Shown here: positions 31,051-40,300 of the stretch, piece after piece
Layout of the letters: every line of letters begins with the position of its first letter
Numbering within the stretch: position 1 is the first letter of the stretch
Source: Asparagopsis taxiformis
Lineage: Eukaryota; Rhodophyta; Florideophyceae; Bonnemaisoniales; Bonnemaisoniaceae
Reading direction: 5' to 3'
Length of the DNA stretch: 64,000 nucleotides
Assembly (NCBI GenBank): GCA_030407315.1
Contig: JALQPE010002214.1
Location: 96,136-160,135, forward strand
Position numbers and translations under genes: made by a program
Notes under the pieces: generated by a model
The model's database searches: none
What the model was told of the DNA's origin: nothing
The model's input: only the letters and a program-made list of their open reading frames with translations

Positions 31051-33416
31051 TCAATTGCGTGGCGTGCGGGATTGCATCCTACGGTTCCTGAGTCGCGCGC
31101 TCGCGCGGCTGGGCGGTGCGGTTCGCTGCGCGTCATCGAGCTTCTCCCTGCGGGCGGGTACCTTCGGCGGTTTCTTTCGACGGTTGTGCGGCGTTGCAGG
31201 CTGGCTCGCGATATCGTGCGCGGGGGCCCTAGGCGTGCGTCGGTTCAGGTCCTTTCGGAAACGTGCGACTAACGGCGCGGGCAGCGAGCCCTCGGGCTCC
31301 CACGTATCGTCGCGCGGCGAATATCCTTTCCACCTTACGCGAAAGACGGACGCGCCAGCGTCATCGATGCCTTCGGCCGTTAGTTTGTCGATCATAAATT
31401 CGCGCGCCCCGTACTCTGACTCCGGGTTGACCTTGCGCGTGTTATCGAAGTCGCGTTCGTCCCGCCGTGTCGCGTCGTCGGCGTTCTCCGCGTCGTTGGT
31501 ATCTCCCTCGCCGCCGGGCGAATCAGGCGCGCTTGTCGCATCACGCGGCGCGAAGCGGATACGATCGGAGCTAACGAGTTCGGGTACGCCGTCTATTACA
31601 ATTTCGTAAGTATGGCCATGACAACCTATTACGGGGAAAGGGCCAGAGACGGGGTAATCCAGTTTCGATGCCCGCGTCTCTTCACTTCGCTGCGCTTGCG
31701 TCGTCGCTCCCGCGCGGGTATCCAAGTAAACTTGGTCACCCACCTTAATATCCTTATTCACCGCGCGTACACTGCGGTCGAAGTCCCGTTTATATCGCGC
31801 TTGCGCCTTCTTCAACGCGCTCGCCGCGCGCGCGTAGGCGTCTGATAGCCGCGCTAGGAATTCCATACGAAGGAATGGCGTACTGCGAATCGTGTCCACT
31901 TGTTCCGTACCCAGCGACACAGGGTAGCGCGTGAGCGTAAGCTCGAACGGCGACGTATTCGTCGAGCGGTGTATCGCGCGATTGTAGGCGTACGCTAGCG
32001 CATCCAAATGCTCATCCCAGTCCTTTCGCTCTTCGTCGACGTAATGGCGCAGCGTCGCGACGATGGTACGATTCATTCGCTCGACTTGTCCGTTCGATTG
32101 CGGATGATACGTCGTCGTGAATATGTTTCGCGTTCCCATAACCGCGCACGTTTCCTGAAATAACTTCGAGCGAAACTGCGGTCCGTTGTCAGAAAGCAGC
32201 GTGCGCGGCGGTCCGTATACAAAGACCCAGTCTCTGCAAAAGGCCTTCGCGACGGCGAGCGCAGATACGCGTCCGAGCGCGATGAGTCGGCAAAGCTTGC
32301 TATAGAGATCGGCGATTACGAGTATGAAGCGGCGTTGGCGCGGAGTCTCGGGTAGCGGACCCAGAATATCGATGGCGACGTCTTCGAGCGGGCGCGTTGC
32401 GGGAAAGAGCTTCAGGGCGTTCGTGTGGCGATACTGCGTAACGCGATTACGTGCGCACGCGTCGCACTGTCTCACTGTAGTGTAGACGTCTACGCTCATC
32501 ATCGGCCAGTAGTATGCACGTCGAATTGCCGAATTGCGTCGTACATGCGTCGCGCGCCCGGGTGTCCTGCAGTTACCGCGTAGTGGTTAGCTCGCAGAAT
32601 ACGCCCCTTAATCGCTTCGGGAACGACTATCTGCGTGGCGTTGTCGAGCGGAGCGGTCCTCATGAGAATCCCATCGGGGGATAGGTGAAAACGCGATCGC
32701 GGCGCGGTTTCGACGTCGCGTTTTGCGTTCTGGCAGAACTCGTCCGTAGCCTGCTCGCGTATCCACTCTTCAGCGGATACGGGTGGTTCGATACATGCTC
32801 GAGATGTCAGCAGACAATCCAGGCTAGGATAATGTTCGGCGTAGTCGCATAGTAGCGCGGCGTCGGCTCGAACGTAAGCGTCCGCGTGCGGTTCGACGAT
32901 GTTCGCGGCGCCGAAGCAGGGTATCTCGTCCGGTATTTCCGCCTCGTCGCCGCTTCGCGTGGCCATTCGCGAGAGCGCGTCGGCGATAACATGGCGTTTA
33001 CCCTTTTTATATTCGACGTCAAACTCGAACTCGGCGAGGCGCAATCGCCAGCGCGCGAGTCGTCCTTCCGCGGAGGTCATATTTAGAATCCAGCGCAGCG
33101 AATTATGGTCCGTGCGAACCGTGAACTTACGTCCTTCTAGATATGCGCGTAATAGTAACACAGCCCATACCACTGCGAGGCATTCGCGTTCCGTCGTCGA
33201 GTAATTACGCTCCGCGTCGTTAAGCGTGCGCGACCAGTATCCGACTGGATGTAATACGTCATCGTCGGCGTCTAACTGTAGTAACGCGCACCCGATTTGG
33301 CCTTGCGACGCGTCGGTTTCGAGCACATACGGGTGCCCTTCGCGCGGTAGACGAAGGATAGGTGGAGATAGCATCGCTTGTCGCAATGACTCGAACGCGC
33401 GCCCTCGCTCGGGCAC
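31051..33416 (-). pseudogene. pol: Ty3-B pol remnant: RNase H, integrase, chromodomain
   Basis: The 5' part is gone; the sequence starts at the end of RT and runs through RNase H (LETDASQ near 33320, TEREC near 33190, RTDHNSLRW near 33100). Next is the integrase zinc domain (HYAVTAGHPG near 32570, CDACARN near 32460), then the integrase core with AIDILGP (near 32365), LLSDNGPQF (near 32195) and QVERMNRT (near 32085), and a chromodomain (FRVRWKGYSPRDDTWEP, about 31290-31410). Ty3 order and a C-terminal chromodomain place it among the chromoviruses, whose chromodomains can direct integration to heterochromatin. A one-base shift near 32505 splits it into two frames. Confidence 0.85.
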
Positions 33417-33545
33417 GCCGTGACACGTAATCGGATCGCTACGCGTACGCTCGCTTACTAACTAACTAATTCGCGGATGCATGCGGACTCAGCCAGACGC
33501 AGTCGTTACGAGCGCGCACGCGTCGACCGAATAAATTGTACCACA
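33417..33545 (-). repeat. Ty3-B 5' LTR, truncated
   Basis: Only the outer 129 bases remain, matching 15166-15294. The inner junction joins LTR to RNase H sequence at a GC-rich microhomology, which marks an internal deletion of gag, protease and RT. Confidence 0.8.
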
Positions 33546-33550
33546 ACCTT
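33546..33550. other. Ty3-B target-site duplication (right), ACCTT
   Basis: ACCTT directly after the LTR end ACCACA; it matches 14489-14493. Confidence 0.8.
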
Positions 33551-34560
33551 TGCAACGTATTGTTCTTCAATACCCTCTCTCCTCTACCCTCAACCCCTCT
33601 CCTTCGCCCTCTACACAAACTTCCCCTGCAGCTTACTCTTCCAAAACCTCTCACTCCCCATCCCGTACCCGACCTGCTCCACCCCTCCCTCCCTCAGCTG
33701 CTCCATTCCCCCACGCCATCCGCATCTTCGATACCGTATACACCACCACCACCGGCCCACGCTCCCGCACTGCGGGGTGGCACCCCCGCCGTCTCCCCAG
33801 AAACCTCCCCGCTCTGAAACACATATCAACCCCCCACTTCGCACCCTTCCTCCCACTCCCCTCCCTCCCCAAATACAATAACCCCCTTCTTCTCCATCAT
33901 ATCCCCACTCACCACAGCCAGAACAGACGCCACCCCCTCCCCCTCTTTCTCCTCACTTTCCTAAAACCCCCTCCTCTCGGCGACTTCAACCGCACCCTCC
34001 TACGGTCCCACCTAAACACCTCCTCCGCCCTCACTACCCCAACACCCCGCAGCGTCTCCCCAATCCCCATAATATGCTTGTCGGCACTCCTCTCCGAATC
34101 ACACTCCAATCTAAACCCGCACTCCGTACATTTCCACCTCCCCCTGTACCATCCCAAGATTGCATCCCTCCACAGAACACATCCTCATACCACAGAAGAA
34201 TTTTCTTCCTCTCATACCTCATCCTTAAAACCTCCATCTGCTCCATGTAAATTTCGATGTAAATATTTTCTCTACTATGCAATCTCAAACATGTATGAAC
34301 GTATGCCTTTCCGCTTTGTCACCCTTGAATATTGGTACTCATGTATTCATAAAATAGGGCCACCCACATCCCTATCCCGTTCTGCAAGCTTTACAAACCA
34401 CTAGACGCATACTCCACAACTATACAACAAACACTACTCGCTATTTCAGACGACGCGGTACACAAGTAGCGTAGTCTCAACCTTCCGTGCAGCCTTCCCT
34501 GATGCGTACAAGTGCGAAACACGTCTAGACTACTACTACTACTACGATATAGTATATCAG
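33551..34560. other. pyrimidine-rich low-complexity DNA
   Basis: Very C/T-rich on the plus strand. It gives a long open frame (33550-34404) full of Pro/Ser/Leu/His that looks like a composition artefact. It is the continuation of 14191-14488 before Ty3-B inserted. A short (CTA)n run is at about 34527-34542. Confidence 0.45.
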
Positions 34561-34616
34561 AAGTGACTGCGGGAATTTTCGGCACAGGAGATGCTGGGCC
34601 ACCAAATTGATTTTTC

Positions 34617-34690
34617 GGAAATTTTAGAATTTCTGGGCTGGCCAGCAGTGCAATCGAGCTGGACATCCACCGGACGTCCATTTCAGGTTG
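34617..34690. repeat. dispersed repeat fragment (GGCTGGCCAGCA / GGACRTCC family)
   Basis: Shares AGAATTTCTGGGCTGGCCAG with 35015-35032 and a close form at 48250-48269, followed by GGACATCC and GGACGTCC motifs. Confidence 0.5.
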
Positions 34691-34875
34691 TTCGTGAGAG
34701 AGTGGGGTGGGACCATGATGGAACAAGGACCAAGACCTGTCCCTGGCGTATTGAGCCTGAAATCGACCCTTCGTGAGACGCCATTTAGCCTTACAGTTGG
34801 TGCTTACAGAAGCCAGTGACAACCCCACTCGGGGCGGCGGCCGGTGCCTGGGGCCGTTGTGGCCAAATTAGACAC

Positions 34876-35040
34876 CCTGATTTGAATTAAAATTTGGGCT
34901 ATTCTCAAAAACATGCACATGTGAACATGTTTTTGAGATGGGGGTGTGCCGTACGGCACAATCGACCGCCCAAATCAAGGTTTTTTACAATATTTTTGCT
35001 GCCCGAAATTCTACAATTTCTGGGCTGGCCAGTAATGCAT
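34876..35040. repeat. dispersed repeat, copy 1 (about 165 bp)
   Basis: About 93 percent identical by eye to 48113-48277. It contains a hairpin (CTCAAAAACATG / CATGTTTTTGAG, 34904-34937) and the 14-bp palindrome GTGCCGTACGGCAC (34946-34959). Likely a MITE-like element; ends not defined. Confidence 0.6.
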
Positions 35041-35631
35041 TAGCTATCTGCTCTAAACCGATTCTAACAAGCAGAAAGAATCCTCTCCATGACGATGCTC
35101 TCGAATTGAGTGCAATGCAACGGACTCCCTCCAAGAGAACGACAAAGCATCGTCTTTTCCAAGCCATTTCCGTACGAAAAATAATCGAAAAACATATTTG
35201 ACTTTAACCTAACAGCTATCGCGAGCACCGTACTCAGCTATATTTCCTCTGTAATTTCCTTCCTCCAACCAATCAATAGCCGCTTGGTCACAGGCTTAAA
35301 AGCCTTCCACTATCTGTCCTATCCATCGAAGACCCTCGGAGGGTTCGATCCAGGCCTTGATCACCCATGATGGGTGTGCTACCCGAGAAAATGAAAATGG
35401 AACATATTGCGACAGGGACGAGATATCATTCAATGAAAGAGAAGTTCTCTTTCGTTTATTTTTTTCTAACAAGATTCTAAACGTCTACAAACCCTATGTC
35501 GTCCGTCCGTTTTCATCCCGGAGAGATGTGGATGTGAGGTAAGACGCAGTGGTGATGTTGTGTTGATTCCCACAGACGGAGGTGGAGGAGGTGGTTACGG
35601 AGGAAGCCTGGAGAACTTCTCCGGTACTGAC
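35041..35631. other. flank of Ty3-A with a Gly-codon-rich segment
   Basis: No complete gene. At 35576-35612 a GGAGGTGGAGGAGG-type segment resembles 47781-47816 on the other side of Ty3-A. In one frame it would code a Gly-rich GGGGYGGSLE peptide. Confidence 0.4.
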
Positions 35632-36291
35632 TGTAGTAGGTAGAAAATCCGCAAAGCGGCAAAACCACCCTACAGGTGTCCCGAGCCTCGGTAGTGTGGT
35701 AGAGCAAGCGAATCTTGCGTCAACCTCCAATAACGAGTATACCCCGAAAGGTCTTCCGGTAATACCGGGTGAAGGTTGGCGGGGTGCTCACGCACGAAGT
35801 GCGTATTGATGGAGCGAAAGACGTAACCCGTCGAGCTGTATAGCTAAAGCTAATTCGTCCTAGAAGGATAGAAAAGAGCGATGCAAACACTGTTCAGTGG
35901 AGTCGTAAATTCCACGTGAGTTTACGTTACCTCTAAAGGTTAAGCACTCTGGCTAATCCAGAGGCATTTTATACTAAACTAAGTTACTGTAAACAGTTAG
36001 GGTAGGTAGACAGTTAGGAATAAATATCCTTATGTGCACCAATCAGATCCCTGATTATGGCGACTGCGGGAGCCCGCGAGATCACCGACTGTTAGTGTTA
36101 CAGTGTAAAGTTAGCTGGGTCAGCTTAGTCAAAATTTGCCCCTTGTGGGGTCTTTAGTTGTCCCAATGGGTCCCTCTCCCTCACTGGTCTGAGGTACAGC
36201 GAGGCTGTTTCCATTGGTTATTCCCGAACCGGGGTCGTCCAATAGGATGTCGACACGACCCCACCAGGGCAGACCACTCCGTGGTATGACA
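35632..36291 (-). repeat. Ty3-A 3' LTR (660 bp)
   Basis: Plus-strand ends TGTAGTAGG...GGTATGACA. It differs from the other LTR by a cluster of four substitutions near 35741-35765 and a 2-base indel near 35783. Confidence 0.9.
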
Positions 36292-36303
36292 TCGCCCCCT
36301 CCT
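36292..36303 (-). other. Ty3-A polypurine tract
   Basis: AGGAGGGGGCGA on the minus strand, directly before the 3' LTR start TGTCATACC. Confidence 0.7.
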
Positions 36304-36754
36304 AAGCCAATTGTCGTCCCGACAATTAAAATTCCAAAAATCCGTTGATTTTAAATTCCCAAATAATTTCCACCGCCGTGGCCGGCCAGCCGGGTAAAAA
36401 TTTTGCGCGCCAAAAATTGGCTGTTATATTTACCCGTGCACACAGTTCCACCCCGAGCCTCGCTCATCCATCTGACTCACGACCCTTCGGGTTTCTTCAT
36501 CCTCTTCACCGGCACTGCCGTGTTTTCCAGCCCGCCGTTCCGGATTGCGAAGCGATCGCCTGCCTGGCGATTTGAATTCCGTACCTTTCGGTAGCTTGCT
36601 TGCGTGATACGCGACCTTTCTTGCGTTAAGGGTAACACCCGCTTTGCGTATTTTAGGTTTCCCTTCGGGTTTCAAGAAAAAGGCTCACGCCTGCTGCGAC
36701 CGTACGGCTTGTCCGTTGATTTCTTCTTTGGCGATCACTAACTCCAGTGGAGTG

Positions 36755-36762
36755 TATATAAG
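36755..36762 (+). promoter_or_regulatory. TATA box of the Ty3-A antisense ORF
   Basis: TATATAAG lies 18 bases before the ATG at 36780 and is read in the direction of the antisense ORF. Transcription would start near or after that ATG, so initiation may use the next in-frame ATG at 36813. It suggests that the ORF has its own promoter, independent of the LTR. Confidence 0.55.
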
Positions 36763-36779
36763 GGCGGAAGATCATCAGC

Positions 36780-39700
36780 ATGGCTGCACACGGTAACAGC
36801 CCACAAGGCAACATGCCTCCTCGTTCAACCCGGGCGTCTTCTCGCCGACCAACAACACGCCACCAGGCGTCGCGCGCGAATGCGACTCCGGCTACGCCGT
36901 CAACAAACCCTTCGGCATCTGCCGCTGCAGCCCCTGCTTCTTCTGCGCAGCCGCCGGCTACCGGTTCTCAAGTCCCGCCCTCTTCAGGGAATGTTCAAGC
37001 ACAGGCTCCGTCGCCGTCATCCACTCGCCGTTCCACGGAACCCTCGCCGAAGGGGACGCCTCTCAAGGCCAAGTCAAGTCATCCGGCTGCGCCGTCGAAG
37101 GCAATTGCTTCTGCCAGTGACCCTCGCCCGGAGGTAGAAGAAGTGGAAGTCCAACGGAACACTCCGCGTTCGCCGCCAATCGCCAAGCAGGGTTCTCCCC
37201 GTTCGCCTCGCCAGACGCCGGAACCGGAAGAGATTGTTGTTGATGCCCCTGCTGCTTCGCAGTCTGTTCCGACCCCCGCGACTGCCGTCGCTCCTGCCAC
37301 CACAGGTCGTACCATCGTTCCCCGACCCTCGGAGTATCCGGATCCATATGCGCGGAAGCCCGCTACGGCTGAGCCGGTCGCGTCCAGGAATCCTTACGAA
37401 GACTTGTACAGCCGTAATCGGCAATTTGTTCTTGATGCTCGTAATCGCCAAGCGACCGAAGAAGTTAACCGCGGGGCTGTGGCCAGCAACTCAACGCTAG
37501 CGGCGTATGCTTATGGTGGAAGCGGGACGGCACAGCCGCAAGATACAAGCTTGGGTAGAGGTCCTCTTGTGGATCCATATCAATCTTCCGTTCCCGTGGG
37601 GAGTTCGGCGGCACCGACTTACTCTTCCCCAGAAAGGGTACCGGCTCCTTCCGCCGACTGGCGTCGAGAGGGCGAATTTTATCCTTCGAATGCTTCGGAA
37701 CTAATGGTCTTTGACTCACACGAGTTGCCTTTTGCAAGGTATTTGCGAGCTCCTTGGGAGTATTATCCCTTCGCCCGTCTACCCCTCCGGGAGTTCGTGA
37801 ACGAGAACCACACCGACTTGCGTCGAGATCTTCGTCTGATGGTAGGCGTCAAACGCCGTAATCCCCATGCGCTGCCAAACAGCTGGTCAGCTTACGCTCA
37901 ACTTCCTTCTTGTCGGCCGATGCGGCATTTTCGTGTTCCTCACACTTTGCAGTGTGACCGCACTTTTCTTCTTCACCCAGGCGATGCCTTGTATGTTGAG
38001 CGGATGACCCGTCGGCTGTTCGAGCCTCATTCGAACCAGGGAAGTATTCCGGATTTACCTATCACTAGGTCAAGGTGGTTTGCGTATCCACCCCGCCCGG
38101 ATACCGGTATGTTGGAATGTTATATGCGTGTACACGCTCGATACCTGACTCGGTCCACAAGCTTGCAAGTGTCGTCACTTGACTACCGAGTGTTCGGTTA
38201 TCGCGCGAACCGCAACATCAATAACCGGGCGGCGAACTTGGCTGTGCCGACAGCGGAGTTGAACGCGACACTTGAAGATTCCCGCTGGGAAGGCGAGAAC
38301 TCGCCGCCCTTATGCTTGCCTATTGGGGATACACCAGCGATGCTGTACTTCCACAGTGTGGTCGAAGCCGATCCCCGTCCTTGGGTGAAGTCTCGGTTCC
38401 TGGACTACGTCCTTCTGGAGCGTGAACTCCTTATTGGGTTGGAGATGGCGCGTCTCGTGGAGACGAGGGGATTCATTCCGGTATTAACCAAGCACTTGGC
38501 TGCGTCGGCCGCCACTACCTGGAAGGCTTTCCATGAGGTACCGTTATCACCGGTTGTACCGAGGACGCGTAGCGTGGATGCGAAGGTCATTGTCGACCTC
38601 CTCGAGGCTTCCTACAAGACCACCGAAGGTATCGAGGAGATTTCTTGTGCGATTGAAGGCGTGTCGCCGGAGAAGATCATTCCGTACTCGCATCCGAGTC
38701 TCCCGTTCAAGCCGGCTAAGCTGACAGCGTATTCTACCCGAGACGGGGTGGTGGTGGAGACGCCTCCCTTCCGTCGCGATGGCGAGTTCGCCGATGACGG
38801 TTATTACGCGGAAGAGCCTGCAAGTTACTCCGACGGAGATTTGGAGGATTACTTATACAAGCCCGAACGGGAGATGCATGTACCACGCCCTGGGCGTTCT
38901 ACTCCGGCTGGATATCGACACGCTGATCCCGGCTTCTCGCCTCACCCGACGGTGCCAGTCGCGCCCGTTCCTTACGAACCTGGGGTTCCACAATCAAGTG
39001 TTCATCCGCCAGTCCCGCGGGGCTTGGCACACCCTACCCGTCAGGGCTCTTCGTCTCCTTCGGAAGCTCCGTTTCTGTCGCCCGATCGTCGATCGGGTCA
39101 GTCCGTGGATCGTGACGGCCAGGCCGGTCGTTCTACCGCTCCTGCGGATGTACTTGGGTCCCTTTTAACTTCAGCGGAGCTGTTCTCGGTTACGAAGGTG
39201 CGTGAATTGGCGGAGACTCTTGGTGATGGCCAACTTTCGTCGGTATTTCCTCCGCGGGTTAGCGGTTACCCCGTTCGTGGAGCGTTGAATACCTTGGCAA
39301 TGACGTGTATCACGTTGGGTACCCGGTACAAGGCTAGTCGCGAGCGACGAGATGCTGCCGAAACGCGCTATCGTGCAGAACGTGCGGGTCGCCGCTTAGC
39401 GGAAGAGAAGAACTCTCGATGGGAGCAAGATGCAGCTGCGAGGCAGAAGGTGTTTGACGAACTGCAGACACGAGTCCAGGAATTGAAAGAGGAGTTGCGC
39501 TTGGCGCGGCGTCGTATACCGCATGAGCGAGGAAGGGATACACCTAGCGCCCTGGGAACCCCAGCCAGTCTTCAACCTCAAGGAGGGACTTCCGGACGTC
39601 GCCGGGATAGGTCACCCTCTGGTCGAGATGATGGTCGAAATGTTCGCGCTAGGCGCTCCATGCCAGTTGATGTTGATACGCCGCTGCTACAGCTTGTTGA

Positions 39701-39968
39701 TACGCCTGACCCGCCCAGGGCGGATTCACCTTCGGTGTCCGACGATGTGGATATTCCATCTCCGATGGCACCGGTTCCCTCAGCTCCAGCTGCGTCTCGA
39801 CATCGCCCTCCGGCTCGGTTGCCTACTTCCCATAGGGATTCTGGCCGTGTGCGTCCTCGTGACACTCGCTGGTCCACGGCTCAGCATCCGACCAACCGGT
39901 CCTTGAGGCCATCCCCATCCTATCCTTCGCATCAGCGTCCTCGTCCTTCCGACAACTTCCGTCGTTAA
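36780..39968 (+). CDS. Ty3-A antisense ORF: long disordered/coiled-coil protein
   Basis: 1062 codons, uninterrupted, on the strand opposite to gag-pol, between integrase and the 3' LTR. Residues 1-200 are Pro/Ser/Ala/Thr-rich and probably disordered. A folded region (about 300-640) is rich in Trp, Tyr and Arg, with ELPFARYLRAPWEYYPFARL near 318-337. It is followed by a Pro-rich linker, a Glu/Arg coiled coil (about 855-910, YRAERAGRRLAEEKN) and a basic Arg/Ser tail. No enzyme motif or membrane segment is seen. Ty3-B has a protein of the same layout in the same place. Antisense ORFs at this position are known from some plant Ty3 elements, but their function is unknown. It converges with the integrase ORF, 332 bp apart. 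Confidence 0.75.
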   Translation: MAAHGNSPQGNMPPRSTRASSRRPTTRHQASRANATPATPSTNPSASAAAAPASSAQPPATGSQVPPSSGNVQAQAPSPSSTRRSTEPSPKGTPLKAKSSHPAAPSKAIASASDPRPEVEEVEVQRNTPRSPPIAKQGSPRSPRQTPEPEEIVVDAPAASQSVPTPATAVAPATTGRTIVPRPSEYPDPYARKPATAEPVASRNPYEDLYSRNRQFVLDARNRQATEEVNRGAVASNSTLAAYAYGGSGTAQPQDTSLGRGPLVDPYQSSVPVGSSAAPTYSSPERVPAPSADWRREGEFYPSNASELMVFDSHELPFARYLRAPWEYYPFARLPLREFVNENHTDLRRDLRLMVGVKRRNPHALPNSWSAYAQLPSCRPMRHFRVPHTLQCDRTFLLHPGDALYVERMTRRLFEPHSNQGSIPDLPITRSRWFAYPPRPDTGMLECYMRVHARYLTRSTSLQVSSLDYRVFGYRANRNINNRAANLAVPTAELNATLEDSRWEGENSPPLCLPIGDTPAMLYFHSVVEADPRPWVKSRFLDYVLLERELLIGLEMARLVETRGFIPVLTKHLAASAATTWKAFHEVPLSPVVPRTRSVDAKVIVDLLEASYKTTEGIEEISCAIEGVSPEKIIPYSHPSLPFKPAKLTAYSTRDGVVVETPPFRRDGEFADDGYYAEEPASYSDGDLEDYLYKPEREMHVPRPGRSTPAGYRHADPGFSPHPTVPVAPVPYEPGVPQSSVHPPVPRGLAHPTRQGSSSPSEAPFLSPDRRSGQSVDRDGQAGRSTAPADVLGSLLTSAELFSVTKVRELAETLGDGQLSSVFPPRVSGYPVRGALNTLAMTCITLGTRYKASRERRDAAETRYRAERAGRRLAEEKNSRWEQDAAARQKVFDELQTRVQELKEELRLARRRIPHERGRDTPSALGTPASLQPQGGTSGRRRDRSPSGRDDGRNVRARRSMPVDVDTPLLQLVDTPDPPRADSPSVSDDVDIPSPMAPVPSAPAASRHRPPARLPTSHRDSGRVRPRDTRWSTAQHPTNRSLRPSPSYPSHQRPRPSDNFRR

Positions 39969-40300
39969 CGTCTTCCTTCCCTAACCGGGTTATCTTCTTA
40001 TACGCATTTGCGTCTTGTCTTCAGGTTAGATCGTTCATCCATGCGCCGTGTGCGGCTTGATCATGTTTATCATTAAAAGGTTGGAATGTTTTTGTTTTTG
40101 TGGAATTTTTCTTTGGCCAGTTGGCTTCATACTTCTACCGAGTCCGGTGTTTGGTGTTTGGCCAACCCACCGGGTGCTTCTCGTGGTACCTTACCACCTC
40201 CTCTTCGTGCTCCCCCGCAGTGACGCTGCAACCACTAGCCGTTCTACTTGACGCTTCTGCGTACAATCAGCCTAGCTGTGGGGCAACCCTATATTTTCAC

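Larger units (their letters stand above)
14494..33545 (-). mobile_element. Ty3 element B: internally deleted, with a nested DNA transposon
   Basis: Its ends are defined by TGTAGGACC at 14494 and ...GTACCACA at 33545, each flanked outside by the 5-bp direct repeat ACCTT (14489-14493 and 33546-33550). Read on the minus strand it has a shortened 5' LTR (33545-33417) fused directly to RNase H, then integrase with chromodomain (to 31051), then a long ORF in the opposite direction (15484-18303), a PPT (15295-15302) and a full 3' LTR. Gag, protease and most of RT are missing, probably by recombination at a short GCTCGGGC-like match near 33410. At 19731 it was later interrupted by an 11-kb TIR transposon, so the insertion order is Ty3-B first. 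Confidence 0.85.

Noticed and set aside
30826..31845. Plus-strand ORFs over Ty3-B integrase
   Set aside because: Mirror frames of the chromodomain/integrase gene; GC-rich codon use opens them.
33909..34157. Minus-strand frame with WKCTECGF, possible zinc finger
   Set aside because: Only one Cys pair and one His; no full finger pattern.
33550..34404. 284-codon ORF
   Set aside because: Strongly pyrimidine-rich DNA giving Pro/Ser/Leu/His low complexity; open by composition.
35277..35357. tRNA-like A box (TAGCCGCTTGG) and B box (GGTTCGATCCA), possible tRNA or SINE
   Set aside because: No cloverleaf can be drawn and both boxes have mismatches; likely chance.
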